From contig NZ_FOAO01000020.1 of the NCBI RefSeq assembly GCF_900109665.1, positions 35,705-99,704 of the forward strand: a stretch of 64,000 nucleotides of DNA. Reading direction: 5' to 3'. The notes beneath the pieces are model-generated. The model searched no databases, was not told the DNA's origin, and saw only the letters and a list, made by a program, of their open reading frames with translations. Positions within the stretch are counted from its first letter, which is position 1, and each line of letters starts with the position of its first letter. Shown here piece after piece: positions 27,958 to 36,868 of this stretch. This stretch comes from Blastococcus sp. DSM 46786. GTDB taxonomy: Bacteria; Actinomycetota; Actinomycetes; Mycobacteriales; Geodermatophilaceae. Position numbers and translations under genes: made by a program.

Positions 27958-29502
27958 GTGCAGCCCGCACCCCCACCCCCGCGCCGGCCGGCCGGCCCGC
28001 TCCCGCCCTGGCCGCCGCCCCTCGGCCCGCCGCCGGCCCCGCCGACCGCCGGCGCGCCCCGGCGGCTCTCCCCCCGCGTCATCGCCGTCCACACCGCGAC
28101 GTTCCGCCAGGCCCGGTCGTTCGTGCCCGCCGTCATCCCGATCATCGCGGCCACCGGCTTCGACGGCGGCCTCCGCACCGTCGTCCTCCTCGTCGTCGGC
28201 GTCACCCTGCTCTCGCTGCTCACCGCGACGTTGAACTGGTGGCGGTTCAGCTACGCCGACGGGCCGGCTGCCGTCGTCATCACCCGCGGGCTGCTGGCCC
28301 GGTCGGTGCGCACCGTGCCGAACGACCGCATCCGGGGCGTCGACGTCGAGGCGCCGCCGCTGCACCGCGTCTTCGGCCTGGTGCGCGTCCGCATCGACGC
28401 GGCCGCCGGAGCGGTCACCGACGGCGCCGAGGAACTGCTCGTCGACGGCATCCCCCGCGCGGAGGGCGACCGGCTGCGCGTCGCCGTCCTCACCCACCGC
28501 GCCGCCACCGCACCGGCCGGCGCCCCCGACGGTGCCCCGGCGACCGAGCCGGTCGAGGAGGAGTACGCCCGCTTCGACCACCGCTGGCTCCGCTACGCCC
28601 CGCTGGTCGGCACCTACCTCGCCGTGCCGCTGGCCGCCGTCGGCGCACTGTTCCGGCTGGCCGAGGAGCTGCCCGAGCAGTGGACCCCGGAGTTCCAGGA
28701 GCCCGACCTCTCCGACCTGCGGCTCGTCGGGGCCGGGCTGGCCATCGCGCTGCTGGTGCTGCTGGTCGGGTCCGTCGTCGGTGCGGCCGTGGTCAACTGG
28801 CGCTTCCGGGTGGTCCGCCGCGGCGCGTCGCTGGTCGCCTCCCGCGGGCTGCTCACCCGCCGGCACACCGAGCTCGAGATCGACCGCATCCGCGGGGTCA
28901 CCGTCACCGACGGGCTGGGCATGCGGCTGGTGCGGGCCGCTCGGGTCAGCGCGCTGGTCACCGGCCTCGGCGACGCCGCCGGGCGCGGGCAGCTGTTCCC
29001 CCTGGGGCCGCGCACGGAGGCGTGGGCGCTGGCCTTGCGGGTCACCGACGACCCCGGCGCGCTCGTCGCGCACCCGCCCGCGGCCCGCCGCCGCCGGGTG
29101 CTGCGCGCCGTCACCTTCGGGCTCCTGGTCACCGCGGGCGGCGGCGTCCTCCTGGCCGGCGAGGGTGCGTGGTGGCTGCTGGCCGCCGGCGCCGGGCTGA
29201 CCGTGCTCGGCGTCCCGGTCGGGATCGCCCGCTACCGCTCGCTCGGGCACGCCGCCGGAACGCGCACCTTCGCCGTCCGCAGCGGCTGGCTGGTGCGCGA
29301 GCAGGCGGTGCTCGAACGGCGGGCGGTCGTCGGCTGGCAGGTCCGGCAGTCGTTCTTCCAGCGACGGGCGGGCCTGGCCACCGTCACCGCCTGCGTGGGC
29401 GCGGGCAGCGGTGGCTACGCGGCCCTCGACATGGCCGCCGACGAGGTGCCCGGGTTCGCGCTGGCCGCCTCCGAGCCGTGGGCCGGCGCGCTCGGAAGGT
29501 GA
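27958..29502 (+). CDS. Multi-PH-domain membrane protein (YdbT-like)
   Basis: 514 residues from GTG 27958. A Pro-rich N-terminus (first 45 residues) leads to three repeats of two membrane helices plus a bPH2 domain: repeat 1 with ITRGLLARSVRTVPNDRIRG, repeat 2 with VASRGLLTRRHTELEIDRIR, repeat 3 with VRSGWLVREQAVLERRAVVG. This is the YdbT architecture and it forms an operon with the YdbS-like gene. Exact function unknown. Confidence 0.88.
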   Translation: MQPAPPPPRRPAGPLPPWPPPLGPPPAPPTAGAPRRLSPRVIAVHTATFRQARSFVPAVIPIIAATGFDGGLRTVVLLVVGVTLLSLLTATLNWWRFSYADGPAAVVITRGLLARSVRTVPNDRIRGVDVEAPPLHRVFGLVRVRIDAAAGAVTDGAEELLVDGIPRAEGDRLRVAVLTHRAATAPAGAPDGAPATEPVEEEYARFDHRWLRYAPLVGTYLAVPLAAVGALFRLAEELPEQWTPEFQEPDLSDLRLVGAGLAIALLVLLVGSVVGAAVVNWRFRVVRRGASLVASRGLLTRRHTELEIDRIRGVTVTDGLGMRLVRAARVSALVTGLGDAAGRGQLFPLGPRTEAWALALRVTDDPGALVAHPPAARRRRVLRAVTFGLLVTAGGGVLLAGEGAWWLLAAGAGLTVLGVPVGIARYRSLGHAAGTRTFAVRSGWLVREQAVLERRAVVGWQVRQSFFQRRAGLATVTACVGAGSGGYAALDMAADEVPGFALAASEPWAGALGR

Positions 29503-29594
29503 CCGGCCGGGGGCAGGTGAGGGAAACCTTTCCGAGACCGGCGGTTGTCGATCACGGCCCCGGGTAGCTGGCCCGCGATGTCGTCCTGGGGAGC

Positions 29595-30311
29595 TCAGCC
29601 CGCGGGGCGACCGGTGTGCCGCACCGGCTCGCCGGCACCCAGCCCCACCCGGCCGGCCAGCGCCGCCGCCTCCACCCGCGTCGCCACCTGCAGCCGGCGC
29701 AGCAGGTGCGCCACCAGCCGCTTCGTCGTCCGCTCCGAGACGTGCAGCGTCGTCGCGATGTCCACGGTGCTGGCGCCGTCGGCGATCAGCCGCCACAGCC
29801 GCCGCTCGTCGGCGGTGAGCTGGTCGACGATGCCCTGCTCCCCCGCCGGCGCGGCGTCCGCCAGGAGCTGGCGCAGCAGCGCCTCCGGCAGCACCGACCA
29901 GCCGTCGAGGACGGCCAGCAGCGGCCGCACCAGCGCCTCGGGGTCCGCCGTCTTGGGCAGGAAGCCCGAGGCCCCCGCCCGCAGCGCCTCGATGGCGGCG
30001 TCCGCCTCGGCCAGGCCGGAGAGCGCGACCACCCGCACCATCGGGTCCGCGCGGCGGATGGCGGCGATCGCCCTCGTCCCCCCGGGCGGCGGCATGTGCA
30101 GGTCGACGATCGCCACGTCGGCGTGGTGCCGCTGCACCATCGCGGCGGCTGCCGACGCGTCCTCCGTCGTCGCCACGACCCGCACCCGGCCCTCGCTGAG
30201 CCCCGGGAGCAGCAGGCTCAGCCCACGCGTGAACAACGGGTGGTCGTCCACGACGACCACGTCCACCGGCGGCCTGCGGTCAGCAGCGGCCGCGTCGTCG
30301 GTCTGCCCCAC
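29595..30311 (-). CDS. Response regulator with LuxR-type output
   Basis: 238 residues from GTG 30311; AGGAG is about 6 bp upstream. The receiver domain (about 16-135) has the acidic pair VDDHP, phospho-acceptor Asp70 in VAIVDLHMP and the conserved Lys in LPKT. The C-terminal domain (170-238) has LTADERRLWRLIADGASTVD and a LuxR HTH, IATTLHVSERTTKRLVAHLL, slightly divergent from NarL consensus. Divergent by 61 bp from a soluble histidine kinase, its likely partner. Confidence 0.88.
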   Translation of the reverse strand: MGQTDDAAAADRRPPVDVVVVDDHPLFTRGLSLLLPGLSEGRVRVVATTEDASAAAAMVQRHHADVAIVDLHMPPPGGTRAIAAIRRADPMVRVVALSGLAEADAAIEALRAGASGFLPKTADPEALVRPLLAVLDGWSVLPEALLRQLLADAAPAGEQGIVDQLTADERRLWRLIADGASTVDIATTLHVSERTTKRLVAHLLRRLQVATRVEAAALAGRVGLGAGEPVRHTGRPAG

Positions 30312-30372
30312 ATCGCTCCTGACGGTCGGTGCGTCCCCCGGCGCCGCTGACCGGACTTCCGAGGAGGTGCCC

Positions 30373-31110
30373 GTGACCCTGGCTGCCGACACGCAGGCGT
30401 CGACGCGGAGCCGCGGACTGCTCGACGATCTCGCCCGGGTGCTGCGCGCGCATCTCCCGCGCCCGCGCCGGACGACCGTTCCCGACCCCGAGACCCCCAG
30501 CCCCGAGGACGCCGTCGTCCGCGCGCTCTGCCACGACATGCGCAGCCCGCTCGCCTCGCTGGAGGCGGTGCTGGGCTCCCTGGACCGCGCGCCCGGGCAG
30601 ACCGGTGAGCTGCTCGCGCTGGCGCGGGCCCAGACGGCGCACCTGTCGTCGATGCTGCGCACGGCCGACGCCACGGGAGGCGCTGTCCAGCGCTCGCGCG
30701 GCACCCGCCGCCTCTGCGACGTCCTGCGGGCCTCGGTGGCTGCCTCCGGGCTGCCCCGGTCGCAGCTCGCGCTCGAGGTCGAGGACGGCGCGGGGGACGT
30801 CGCCGTCGCGGACGCCCGCGTGCAGCGCATCCTCGTCAACCTGCTGGAGAACGCCCACCGGCACGGGGACGGCGCACCGGTCCGGCTCCGGGCGACGGCC
30901 CGCGCCGGGTGGGTGGACCTGGCGGTCACCCAGGGCGGCGTCCCGGCCGAGCGGGTCCTCCAGCACCTGCGCACCGACCGGCCACCGGCCGACCTCACGG
31001 GGCTCGGGCTCTGGTCGGTGCGCCGGCAGGCCGGCGAGCTCGGGGGCCGGGTGCTGTGGTCGGCGGACGGCGACGACTTCACCCTGACCGTGCGCCTCCC
31101 GGACCGCTGA
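30373..31110 (+). CDS. Soluble sensor histidine kinase without input domain
   Basis: 245 residues from GTG 30373 with GAGGAGG 6 bp upstream. A HisKA-like helix carries ALCHDMRSPLASLEAVLGSL (His54 as phosphorylation site), and an HATPase domain follows with N-box LVNLLENAHRHGD; the G1/G2 boxes are eroded (DLAVTQGGVPAERVLQHL, LTGLGLWSVRRQAGELGG). There is no transmembrane segment and only about 45 residues before the HisKA domain, so it must read a cytoplasmic signal or a partner protein. Unlike NarL-type partners, its HisKA resembles the EnvZ/PhoR class, which is unusual beside a LuxR-type response regulator. Confidence 0.8.
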   Translation: MTLAADTQASTRSRGLLDDLARVLRAHLPRPRRTTVPDPETPSPEDAVVRALCHDMRSPLASLEAVLGSLDRAPGQTGELLALARAQTAHLSSMLRTADATGGAVQRSRGTRRLCDVLRASVAASGLPRSQLALEVEDGAGDVAVADARVQRILVNLLENAHRHGDGAPVRLRATARAGWVDLAVTQGGVPAERVLQHLRTDRPPADLTGLGLWSVRRQAGELGGRVLWSADGDDFTLTVRLPDR

Positions 31111-31216
31111 GAGGTTGGCACGCGCGGGCCACGGGACGGCACCGGTGGGCCACCGGGGGCGGGCAGAACCACGTCGTCACCGCGAACGCGGTGGAGCGAC
31201 GACGCAAGGAGAGCCC

Positions 31217-32077
31217 GTGTTCACGCACACCCACGCCCTGCAGTACGAGGCCAAGCCCGACGGCCCCGACGCCGCGTTCGCCCGCCGGATGCAGGAGATC
31301 CTGGGCGGCCAGTGGGGCGAGATGACCGTCGCCACGCAGTACCTGCTGCAGGGCTGGAACTGCCGCCTGCCCGGCAAGTACAAGGACATGCTCCTGGCCA
31401 TCGGCACCGAGGAGCTGGCCCACGTCGAGATGATCGTGACGATGATCGACCGGCTGCTGGACCACCAGCCGCTCAAGCCCGACGCGGCCGACCGCACCAA
31501 CGAGGCGGCGGCCGGCTTCGGCAACACGAACCCGCAGCACGCGATCGTCAACGGCGGCGGCGCCTACTACCGCGACTCCATGGGCCTGCCCTGGAGCGGC
31601 GGCTACGTGACCGCGAGCGGCAACCTCATGGCCGACTTCCACTACAACGCCACCGCCGAGATGATGGGCCGCCTCCAGGTGTCGCGGCTGTACAACATGA
31701 CCGACGACCCGGGCGTCAAGGAGATGTTCAAGTTCCTCATCGCCCGCGACCACATGCACCAGATGCAGTGGCTCGCCGCGATCGAGGAGCTCAAGGCGGA
31801 CGGGCTCGAGGGCATCCCGGTGCCGGAGGCCTTCCCGTTGGAGGAGGAGCCGGACAACTTCGGCTACACCTTCATCGACGCCTCCGACGGTCCGGACGCC
31901 GCCGCCGGCCGCTGGGCCTCCGGACCGGCCCTCGACGGCCGCGGTGAGATGCGCGCCGCCCCGATCGAGGCGACCGCCGACGCTCCGATCCTGCCCCCGG
32001 GTGACCCGCGGCTGTTCGGGACGCCGCAGATGGAGGGCCAGTCGATGCTGCAGAAGGCCAAGGACATGCTGAAGTAG
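31217..32077 (+). CDS. Manganese catalase
   Basis: 286 residues. All five ligands of the dimanganese site fall at the same numbers as in the Lactobacillus plantarum enzyme: Glu35 (GEMT), Glu66 and His69 (GTEELAH), Glu148 (TAEMM) and His181 (DHMHQM). It disproportionates hydrogen peroxide to water and oxygen in the cytoplasm without heme. AAGGAG lies 5-6 bp upstream of GTG 31217. The extended tail after residue 220 (SDGPDAAAGRWASGPALDG) is normal for the family. Confidence 0.95.
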   Translation: MFTHTHALQYEAKPDGPDAAFARRMQEILGGQWGEMTVATQYLLQGWNCRLPGKYKDMLLAIGTEELAHVEMIVTMIDRLLDHQPLKPDAADRTNEAAAGFGNTNPQHAIVNGGGAYYRDSMGLPWSGGYVTASGNLMADFHYNATAEMMGRLQVSRLYNMTDDPGVKEMFKFLIARDHMHQMQWLAAIEELKADGLEGIPVPEAFPLEEEPDNFGYTFIDASDGPDAAAGRWASGPALDGRGEMRAAPIEATADAPILPPGDPRLFGTPQMEGQSMLQKAKDMLK

Positions 32078-32178
32078 GCCCTGGCCCCGCCCGTTGCGCC
32101 GTCGCCGTACCGGCGGCCCGCCCTCTCCCGGGCGCGGCCGCCGGCCCGGCGGGCCCAGCCCCACCCGGAGGTCCTGCC

Positions 32179-32454
32179 GTGCACCTGCACCTGCCCCGCC
32201 TGCCCGTCCCCGCCGTCCTGCTCTCGCTGGTCTACCTGGCGGCGGTCGCCGTCGCGATCAGCGCGCCCGGGCAGCACGCCCTCGCCGGCCTTCTCGTGCT
32301 GACCGGCCTGGTCGCCCGCTGGGTCGTCCGCGCCCGCCGGTCCGGGCGCGCGGCCGCCCCGGTCGCGCTCGCCGTCGCGGGCACCACCACCGCGGTCGAC
32401 GCCGTCCTGCCCGCCGACCCCGCCGCGGCGACGGCCCACGCCACCGCCGCCTGA
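32179..32454 (+). CDS. Small two-helix membrane protein, unknown
   Basis: 91 residues from GTG 32179 with GGAGG 6 bp upstream. Two hydrophobic stretches are seen (VPAVLLSLVYLAAVAVAISA and ALAGLLVLTGLVARWVV), then a basic RARRSGR turn and a third weaker apolar region. No family is recognised. It follows the manganese catalase at 101 bp on the same strand and may be co-transcribed. Its 3' end shows a local duplication: the block CCACGCCACCGCCGCCTGACCA is repeated just downstream of the stop. Confidence 0.6.
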   Translation: MHLHLPRLPVPAVLLSLVYLAAVAVAISAPGQHALAGLLVLTGLVARWVVRARRSGRAAAPVALAVAGTTTAVDAVLPADPAAATAHATAA

Positions 32455-32567
32455 CCACACCACCAGGCCACGCCACCGCCGCCTGACCAGCCTCGCCGCA
32501 CCGCCGCCGTCCTCGCCGCACACCGCGAGGGCGACGACCGCACCGCGAGGTCGACGCCCCGACGCAC

Positions 32568-32601
32568 GAGGCGCGCGCCCCCGACCGGGGACGCGCGCCT
32601 C
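32568..32601. terminator. Strong hairpin between convergent genes
   Basis: GAGGCGCGCG and CGCGCGCCTC pair over 10 bp and are extended by a CCCC/GGGG inner stem. It lies between the small membrane gene (plus) and the acetate-type symporter gene (minus), and can end transcription from both sides. Confidence 0.7.
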
Positions 32602-32675
32602 GCAACTGAATGGAACCGGCCTCGTTGCAGGGTCCCGCGGCGAGCGTGCGAGCCGTGGGGGGCAACGAGGTCCTT

Positions 32676-34289
32676 TCAGTGCTGGACGGCCTTCTCCGCC
32701 CCGATGCCGGTGAGTGCCCGCACCTCGAGCTCGGCCCACTTCGCCTCGTTCGGCTTCTCCTTGGTGAGCACGGTGCCCAGCCAGCCGAGGAGGAAGGACG
32801 CCGGGATGGAGACCAGGCCCGGGTTGCGCAGCGGGAACCAGGCGAAGTCGACGCCGGGGAACATCGACGTCTCGGCGCCCGAGACCACCGGGGAGAAGAG
32901 GATCAGCCCGATGCAGATGATCAGCCCGCCGTAGATCGACCACAGCGCGCCCTGGGTGGTGAACTTCTTCCAGAACAGCGTGTAGAGGATCGTCGGGAGG
33001 TTCGCCGAGGCGGCCACCGCGAACGCCAGCGCCACCAGGAAGGCGATGTTCAGCCCGGCGCGCAGCGCCAGGATGCCCAGCCCGATGGAGACCGCGCCGA
33101 TGACGACGGCGGTGATCCGGGCGACCTTGACCTCGCCGTTCGCCGGGACGTCGCCCTTCTTGATCACCGACGCGTAGACGTCGTGCGCGAAGGACGCCGA
33201 GGCGGTGATGGTCAGGCCCGCGACCACCGCGAGGATGGTCGCGAAGGCGACGCCGGCGATGATGCCGAGCAGCACCGTGCCGCCGAGCTCGAAGGCGAGC
33301 AGCGGGGCGGCGGCGTTGACCCCGCCCGGGGCGGCGACGATGGTCTCCGCACCGACCATGGCGCCGGCGCCGTAGCCGATGATCAGGCTGAACAGGTAGA
33401 AGATGCCGATCAGCCAGATCGCCCAGACCACCGAGGTCCGCGCGGCCTTCGCCGTCGGCACGGTGTAGAAGCGCATCAGCACGTGCGGCAGGCCGGCGGT
33501 GCCGAACACCAGGGCCAGCGCCAGGCTGATGAAGTCCAGCCGGGTGGTGTCGCTGACGCCGTACTGCGCGCCGGGGTTGAGCACGCCCGTGGTGCCGGCC
33601 CGATCGGCGGCGCCACCCAGCAGGGCGGAGAGGTTGAAGCCGTAGTCGGCGAGCACCCACAGCGTCATCACCAGCGCGCCCGCGATGAGCAGGCTGGCCT
33701 TGATGATCTGCACCCACGTGGTGCCGCGCATGCCGCCGACGAGGACGTAGAAGATCATCAGCGCGCCGACCACCGTGACGACCAGCGCCTCGGCCACCGG
33801 GCCGCTCACCCCGAGCAGCAGGGCGACCAGGCCACCGGCGCCGGCCATCTGGGCGAGCAGGTAGAACAGCGAGACCGCCAGCGTCGAGATGGCGGCCGCG
33901 GTGCGCACCGGGCCCTGCCGCATCCGGAAGGCCAGCACGTCGGCCATGGTGAAGCGGGCGGTGTTGCGCATCAGCTCGGCGACCAGCAGCAGCGCCACGA
34001 GCCACGCCACCAGGAAGCCGATGGAGTAGAGGAAGCCGTCGTAACCGTAGATGGCGATGGCGCCGGCGATGCCGAGGAACGAGGCCGCCGACAGGTAGTC
34101 GCCGGCGATGGCCAGACCGTTCTGCTGGCCGGTGATGGTGCGACCGGCAGCGTAGTAGTCGGCGGCGCTCTTGTTGTTGCGGCTGGCCCGGAAGGTGATG
34201 GCCAGGGTGATGACGACGAACGCGCCGAAGATCGAGATGTTGATCGCCGGGTTGCCGATGGTGGCGTCGGCGGCGAGGAGGTCAGGCAC
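32676..34289 (-). CDS. actP: Sodium:solute symporter, acetate permease ActP-like
   Basis: 537 residues, about 13 membrane helices. SSS family marks: the N-terminal block SAADYYAAGRTITGQQNGLA, then AGDYLSAASFLGIAGAIAIY, ADVLAFRMRQ and GTAGLPHVLMRFYTVP, all close to cation/acetate symporters (ActP/MctC). It imports acetate or related short-chain monocarboxylates with sodium or protons. It overlaps by 8 bp the DUF485 gene, the constant partner (YjcH) of ActP. A second symporter of the same family lies upstream in the same cluster. Confidence 0.92.
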   Translation of the reverse strand: MPDLLAADATIGNPAINISIFGAFVVITLAITFRASRNNKSAADYYAAGRTITGQQNGLAIAGDYLSAASFLGIAGAIAIYGYDGFLYSIGFLVAWLVALLLVAELMRNTARFTMADVLAFRMRQGPVRTAAAISTLAVSLFYLLAQMAGAGGLVALLLGVSGPVAEALVVTVVGALMIFYVLVGGMRGTTWVQIIKASLLIAGALVMTLWVLADYGFNLSALLGGAADRAGTTGVLNPGAQYGVSDTTRLDFISLALALVFGTAGLPHVLMRFYTVPTAKAARTSVVWAIWLIGIFYLFSLIIGYGAGAMVGAETIVAAPGGVNAAAPLLAFELGGTVLLGIIAGVAFATILAVVAGLTITASASFAHDVYASVIKKGDVPANGEVKVARITAVVIGAVSIGLGILALRAGLNIAFLVALAFAVAASANLPTILYTLFWKKFTTQGALWSIYGGLIICIGLILFSPVVSGAETSMFPGVDFAWFPLRNPGLVSIPASFLLGWLGTVLTKEKPNEAKWAELEVRALTGIGAEKAVQH

Positions 34290-34674
34290 GGGTGGCCCCC
34301 TGGGTGCGGGTGTCGCCGGCGGGCGCGCCGGGCGCGTAGTCGTGGGCCTCGAGGCGGTCGCGCATCTCGTCGGCGATGGGGTCGGTCCGCTTGTTCGCGT
34401 GCGCCACGTAGAGGTGCGTGATCACGAACGTGGTCACGAACTGGCCGAGCCCGAACAGCAGGCCGACGTTCACGTTGCCGAACACCTGGGTGGACATGAA
34501 GTCCGAGGCGTACGTCGACAGGAGGACGTAGAGCAGGTACCAGACGAGGAACGCCACGGTCATCGGGAAGGCGAAGCTGCGGAAGCGCTTCTTCAGCTCC
34601 ACGAACTCCGGCGAGTCCTGCGCGGCGCGGTACTCCTCGGGCGTCAGCAGACGCCGTTCCTGTGGATCGGTCAA
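34282..34674 (-). CDS. DUF485 membrane protein (YjcH-like)
   Basis: 130 residues from a TTG start at 34674 (TTG-ACC-GAT, MTDPQERRL), with AGGAG about 9 bp upstream. Two membrane helices (AFPMTVAFLVWYLLYVLL and VNVGLLFGLGQFVTTFVITH) and the conserved ELKKRFRSFAFP motif define DUF485. Such proteins are encoded next to ActP and are thought to be accessory subunits. The TTG start and the coupling by overlap imply low, stoichiometry-controlled expression. Confidence 0.9.
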   Translation of the reverse strand: MTDPQERRLLTPEEYRAAQDSPEFVELKKRFRSFAFPMTVAFLVWYLLYVLLSTYASDFMSTQVFGNVNVGLLFGLGQFVTTFVITHLYVAHANKRTDPIADEMRDRLEAHDYAPGAPAGDTRTQGATRA

Positions 34675-34944
34675 GGTTCGAGCTCCTGGTTCGATCGAGC
34701 GGGGCGTCGAGATGCGGGCAGTCGGGGACTGTGAGCCCTGTCACGGTAGGGCTGGGGATCCCCACGGGGCGCCGGTCGCGCCGCCGCTGCGCCGAGCGGT
34801 GAGCAGGAGTCGTCGTACGGCAGGTCCGGCGAGACGAGCGGTCGCGCGGTCGCACCACGGCACGGCGCAGGCGCACGGTGCTCGGCGCGGTCCGGCCGCA
34901 CCGGTCCCGTCCCTGCGCGGGCTCGCCGAGGTCAGCGAGCCGGT

Positions 34945-36465
34945 TCACCGCGGCAGGATGCCGCGGTCGAGCTGCACCGCCTCGGGAGCGTGCAGCCGGA
35001 CCATGGTCCGGGCGGTGTGCCGTGGCACCCGCCGGGAGGTGGCCAGGGAGACCCCCACCATGGTGAGGAAGGCCAGCGGGACGGTCCACGCCGCCGGCTG
35101 GGCGAGCAGCGCGCCCGGCCAGCCCGTGGGGGCCATGCCGAGCAGGGTGGCGATCACCGCCGCGCCGGCGCAGCCGCCGCCGACGAGCATCCCGGCGATC
35201 GCGCCGGCGTCGGTCAGCCGGCGCCACCAGATGCCGAGCACGAGCAGCGGGCAGAAGGTCGAGGCGGCGAAGGCGAAGGCCAGCCCGACCGCCTGCGCCA
35301 CGCCCACCCCCTCGGTCAGCAGGGCCAGGCCCAGCGGGACGAGGACGGCGACGACGGCACCGGCCTGGAAGGCGCGCACCCCGCCGAGCCGGCGGCCCAG
35401 CCCGTCCTGGCTGATGACGCCGGCCACCGCGACGGTCAGCCCGGACGACGTGGACAGGAACGCCGCGAACGCCCCGGCGGTGGTCAGCGCCGACAGCAGC
35501 TCGCCCAGCGTGCCGGCCAGCATCCGGGACGGCAGCTCCAGCACCACCGACTCGGTGTCGCCGCTGGCGATGAGATCCGGCGCGTAGAGCCGGCCCAGCC
35601 CGCCGTACACCGGCGGCAGGAGGTAGAAGAGCCCCAGGAGTGCCAGCACGAACAGGGTCGTGCGCCGCGCCGCGGCCCCGTCGGGGTTGGTGTAGAAGCG
35701 CACCACGACGTGCGGGAGACCCATCGTGCCGAGGAACGTGGCGAGGATGATCGAGTACGTGGTGTAGAGCTGCTGATCGCCGGTCCCGGCGAGCGGCGAC
35801 TCCCAGGAGTCCCCGGGCGTGGTCCCGGTCGAGGCGGGGGACACCCCGCCGTCGCCGAGCCAGATGGTGACCATGAACAGCAGCGGGAACAGCAGCGCGG
35901 TGAGCTTCAGCCAGTACTGGAACGCCTGGACGAACGTGATGCTGCGCATGCCGCCGAACAGCACGTTGACCAGCACCACCGTCGCGACGAGCACGCCGCC
36001 CAGCCACGGCCCGGTACCGGTGGTGGCGGCCAGTGCGAGGCCCGCCCCCTGGAACTGCGGCATGAGGTACAGCCAGCCGATGGCCACGACGAGCAGCGCG
36101 GACAGCCGGCGCACCGCCCGCGACTCCAGCCGGCTCTCGGCGAAGTCGGGCAGGGTGTAGGCGCCGGAGCGGCGCAGCGGCGCGGCCACGAGGACCAGCA
36201 GGACGAGGTAGCCCGCCGTCCAGCCGACCGGGTACCACAGCATCTCCGTGCCGAACGCCAGCACCAGGCCGGCGACCCCGAGAAAGGACGCCGCGGAGAG
36301 GTACTCCCCGCCGATGGCCGAGGCGTTCAGCCCTGGCCGCACGGTGCGGGAGGCCACGAAGAAGTCGCTGGTGGTGCGGGAGAACCGCCAGCCGTAGGCG
36401 CCGACCGCCAGCGTGGCCACGACGACGGCCGTGACCGCGACGACGCTGTAGCCCGCGGCGCTCAC
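34945..36465 (-). CDS. Second sodium:solute symporter (SSS, ActP-related)
   Basis: 506 residues from GTG 36465 (VSAAGYSVVAVTAVVVATLA). SSS marks: SDFFVASRTVRPGLNASAIG, GEYLSAASFLGVAGLVLAFG and MGLPHVVVRFYTNPDGAAAR, which closely parallel the first symporter but with a different N-terminus and shorter C-terminus. A different monocarboxylate is likely. It is followed (upstream in the operon) by a DUF485-like small protein at 36491 and a LytTR/LytS pair, so expression is probably controlled by that two-component system. The 270-bp gap to the first symporter cluster holds no gene. Confidence 0.9.
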   Translation of the reverse strand: MSAAGYSVVAVTAVVVATLAVGAYGWRFSRTTSDFFVASRTVRPGLNASAIGGEYLSAASFLGVAGLVLAFGTEMLWYPVGWTAGYLVLLVLVAAPLRRSGAYTLPDFAESRLESRAVRRLSALLVVAIGWLYLMPQFQGAGLALAATTGTGPWLGGVLVATVVLVNVLFGGMRSITFVQAFQYWLKLTALLFPLLFMVTIWLGDGGVSPASTGTTPGDSWESPLAGTGDQQLYTTYSIILATFLGTMGLPHVVVRFYTNPDGAAARRTTLFVLALLGLFYLLPPVYGGLGRLYAPDLIASGDTESVVLELPSRMLAGTLGELLSALTTAGAFAAFLSTSSGLTVAVAGVISQDGLGRRLGGVRAFQAGAVVAVLVPLGLALLTEGVGVAQAVGLAFAFAASTFCPLLVLGIWWRRLTDAGAIAGMLVGGGCAGAAVIATLLGMAPTGWPGALLAQPAAWTVPLAFLTMVGVSLATSRRVPRHTARTMVRLHAPEAVQLDRGILPR

Positions 36466-36490
36466 GACCGGCCGCTCGCCGGCCGGGGGG

Positions 36491-36865
36491 TCACGACCGG
36501 TCCAGCACGTCGGTGAAGGCGCGTTCGTTGCGCTCGGCGGCCCGGACGTAGAGCCAGCCGATCGCGAACAGGAACGGGTAGACGGCGAACGCCAGGAGCA
36601 GCCACGGGAGCGGCACGGCGAGCACTTCGACCGTGGACAGCTCGGGCGCGAGCCAGAACAGCAGGGGGATGCCGCCGACCACCACGGCGAGGGTGGCGAG
36701 GGCGAGCAGCGCCAGCCGGAGCTGGGAGCGCAGCAGCGAGGACATGTACACCTCGCCCAGGGCGGTCTGGGCCTCGATCTCGCGGGCGACCGGGACCCGC
36801 TGCACACGTGCGGCGCCGGTCCGCGGGCTGGTGACGCGCACCCGGCGGGGCGAGGTGTCCGGCAC
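36491..36865 (-). CDS. Small membrane protein, DUF485-like partner of the second symporter
   Basis: 124 residues. A basic N-terminus of about 45 residues is followed by two membrane helices (LALLALATLAVVVGGIPLLF and VPLPWLLLAFAVYPFLFAIG) and a short charged tail. The size, topology and position next to an SSS transporter correspond to DUF485, though the sequence is divergent. It ends 25 bp before the symporter start and begins 3 bp after the LytTR gene, so all belong to one transcription unit. Confidence 0.8.
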   Translation of the reverse strand: MPDTSPRRVRVTSPRTGAARVQRVPVAREIEAQTALGEVYMSSLLRSQLRLALLALATLAVVVGGIPLLFWLAPELSTVEVLAVPLPWLLLAFAVYPFLFAIGWLYVRAAERNERAFTDVLDRS

Positions 36866-36868
36866 CGT

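Noticed and set aside
27013..29796. A 927-codon minus-strand frame containing the rhodanese at its end
   Set aside because: Only the last 109 residues (from ATG 27342) have domain character; the rest is a shadow of the PH-domain genes.
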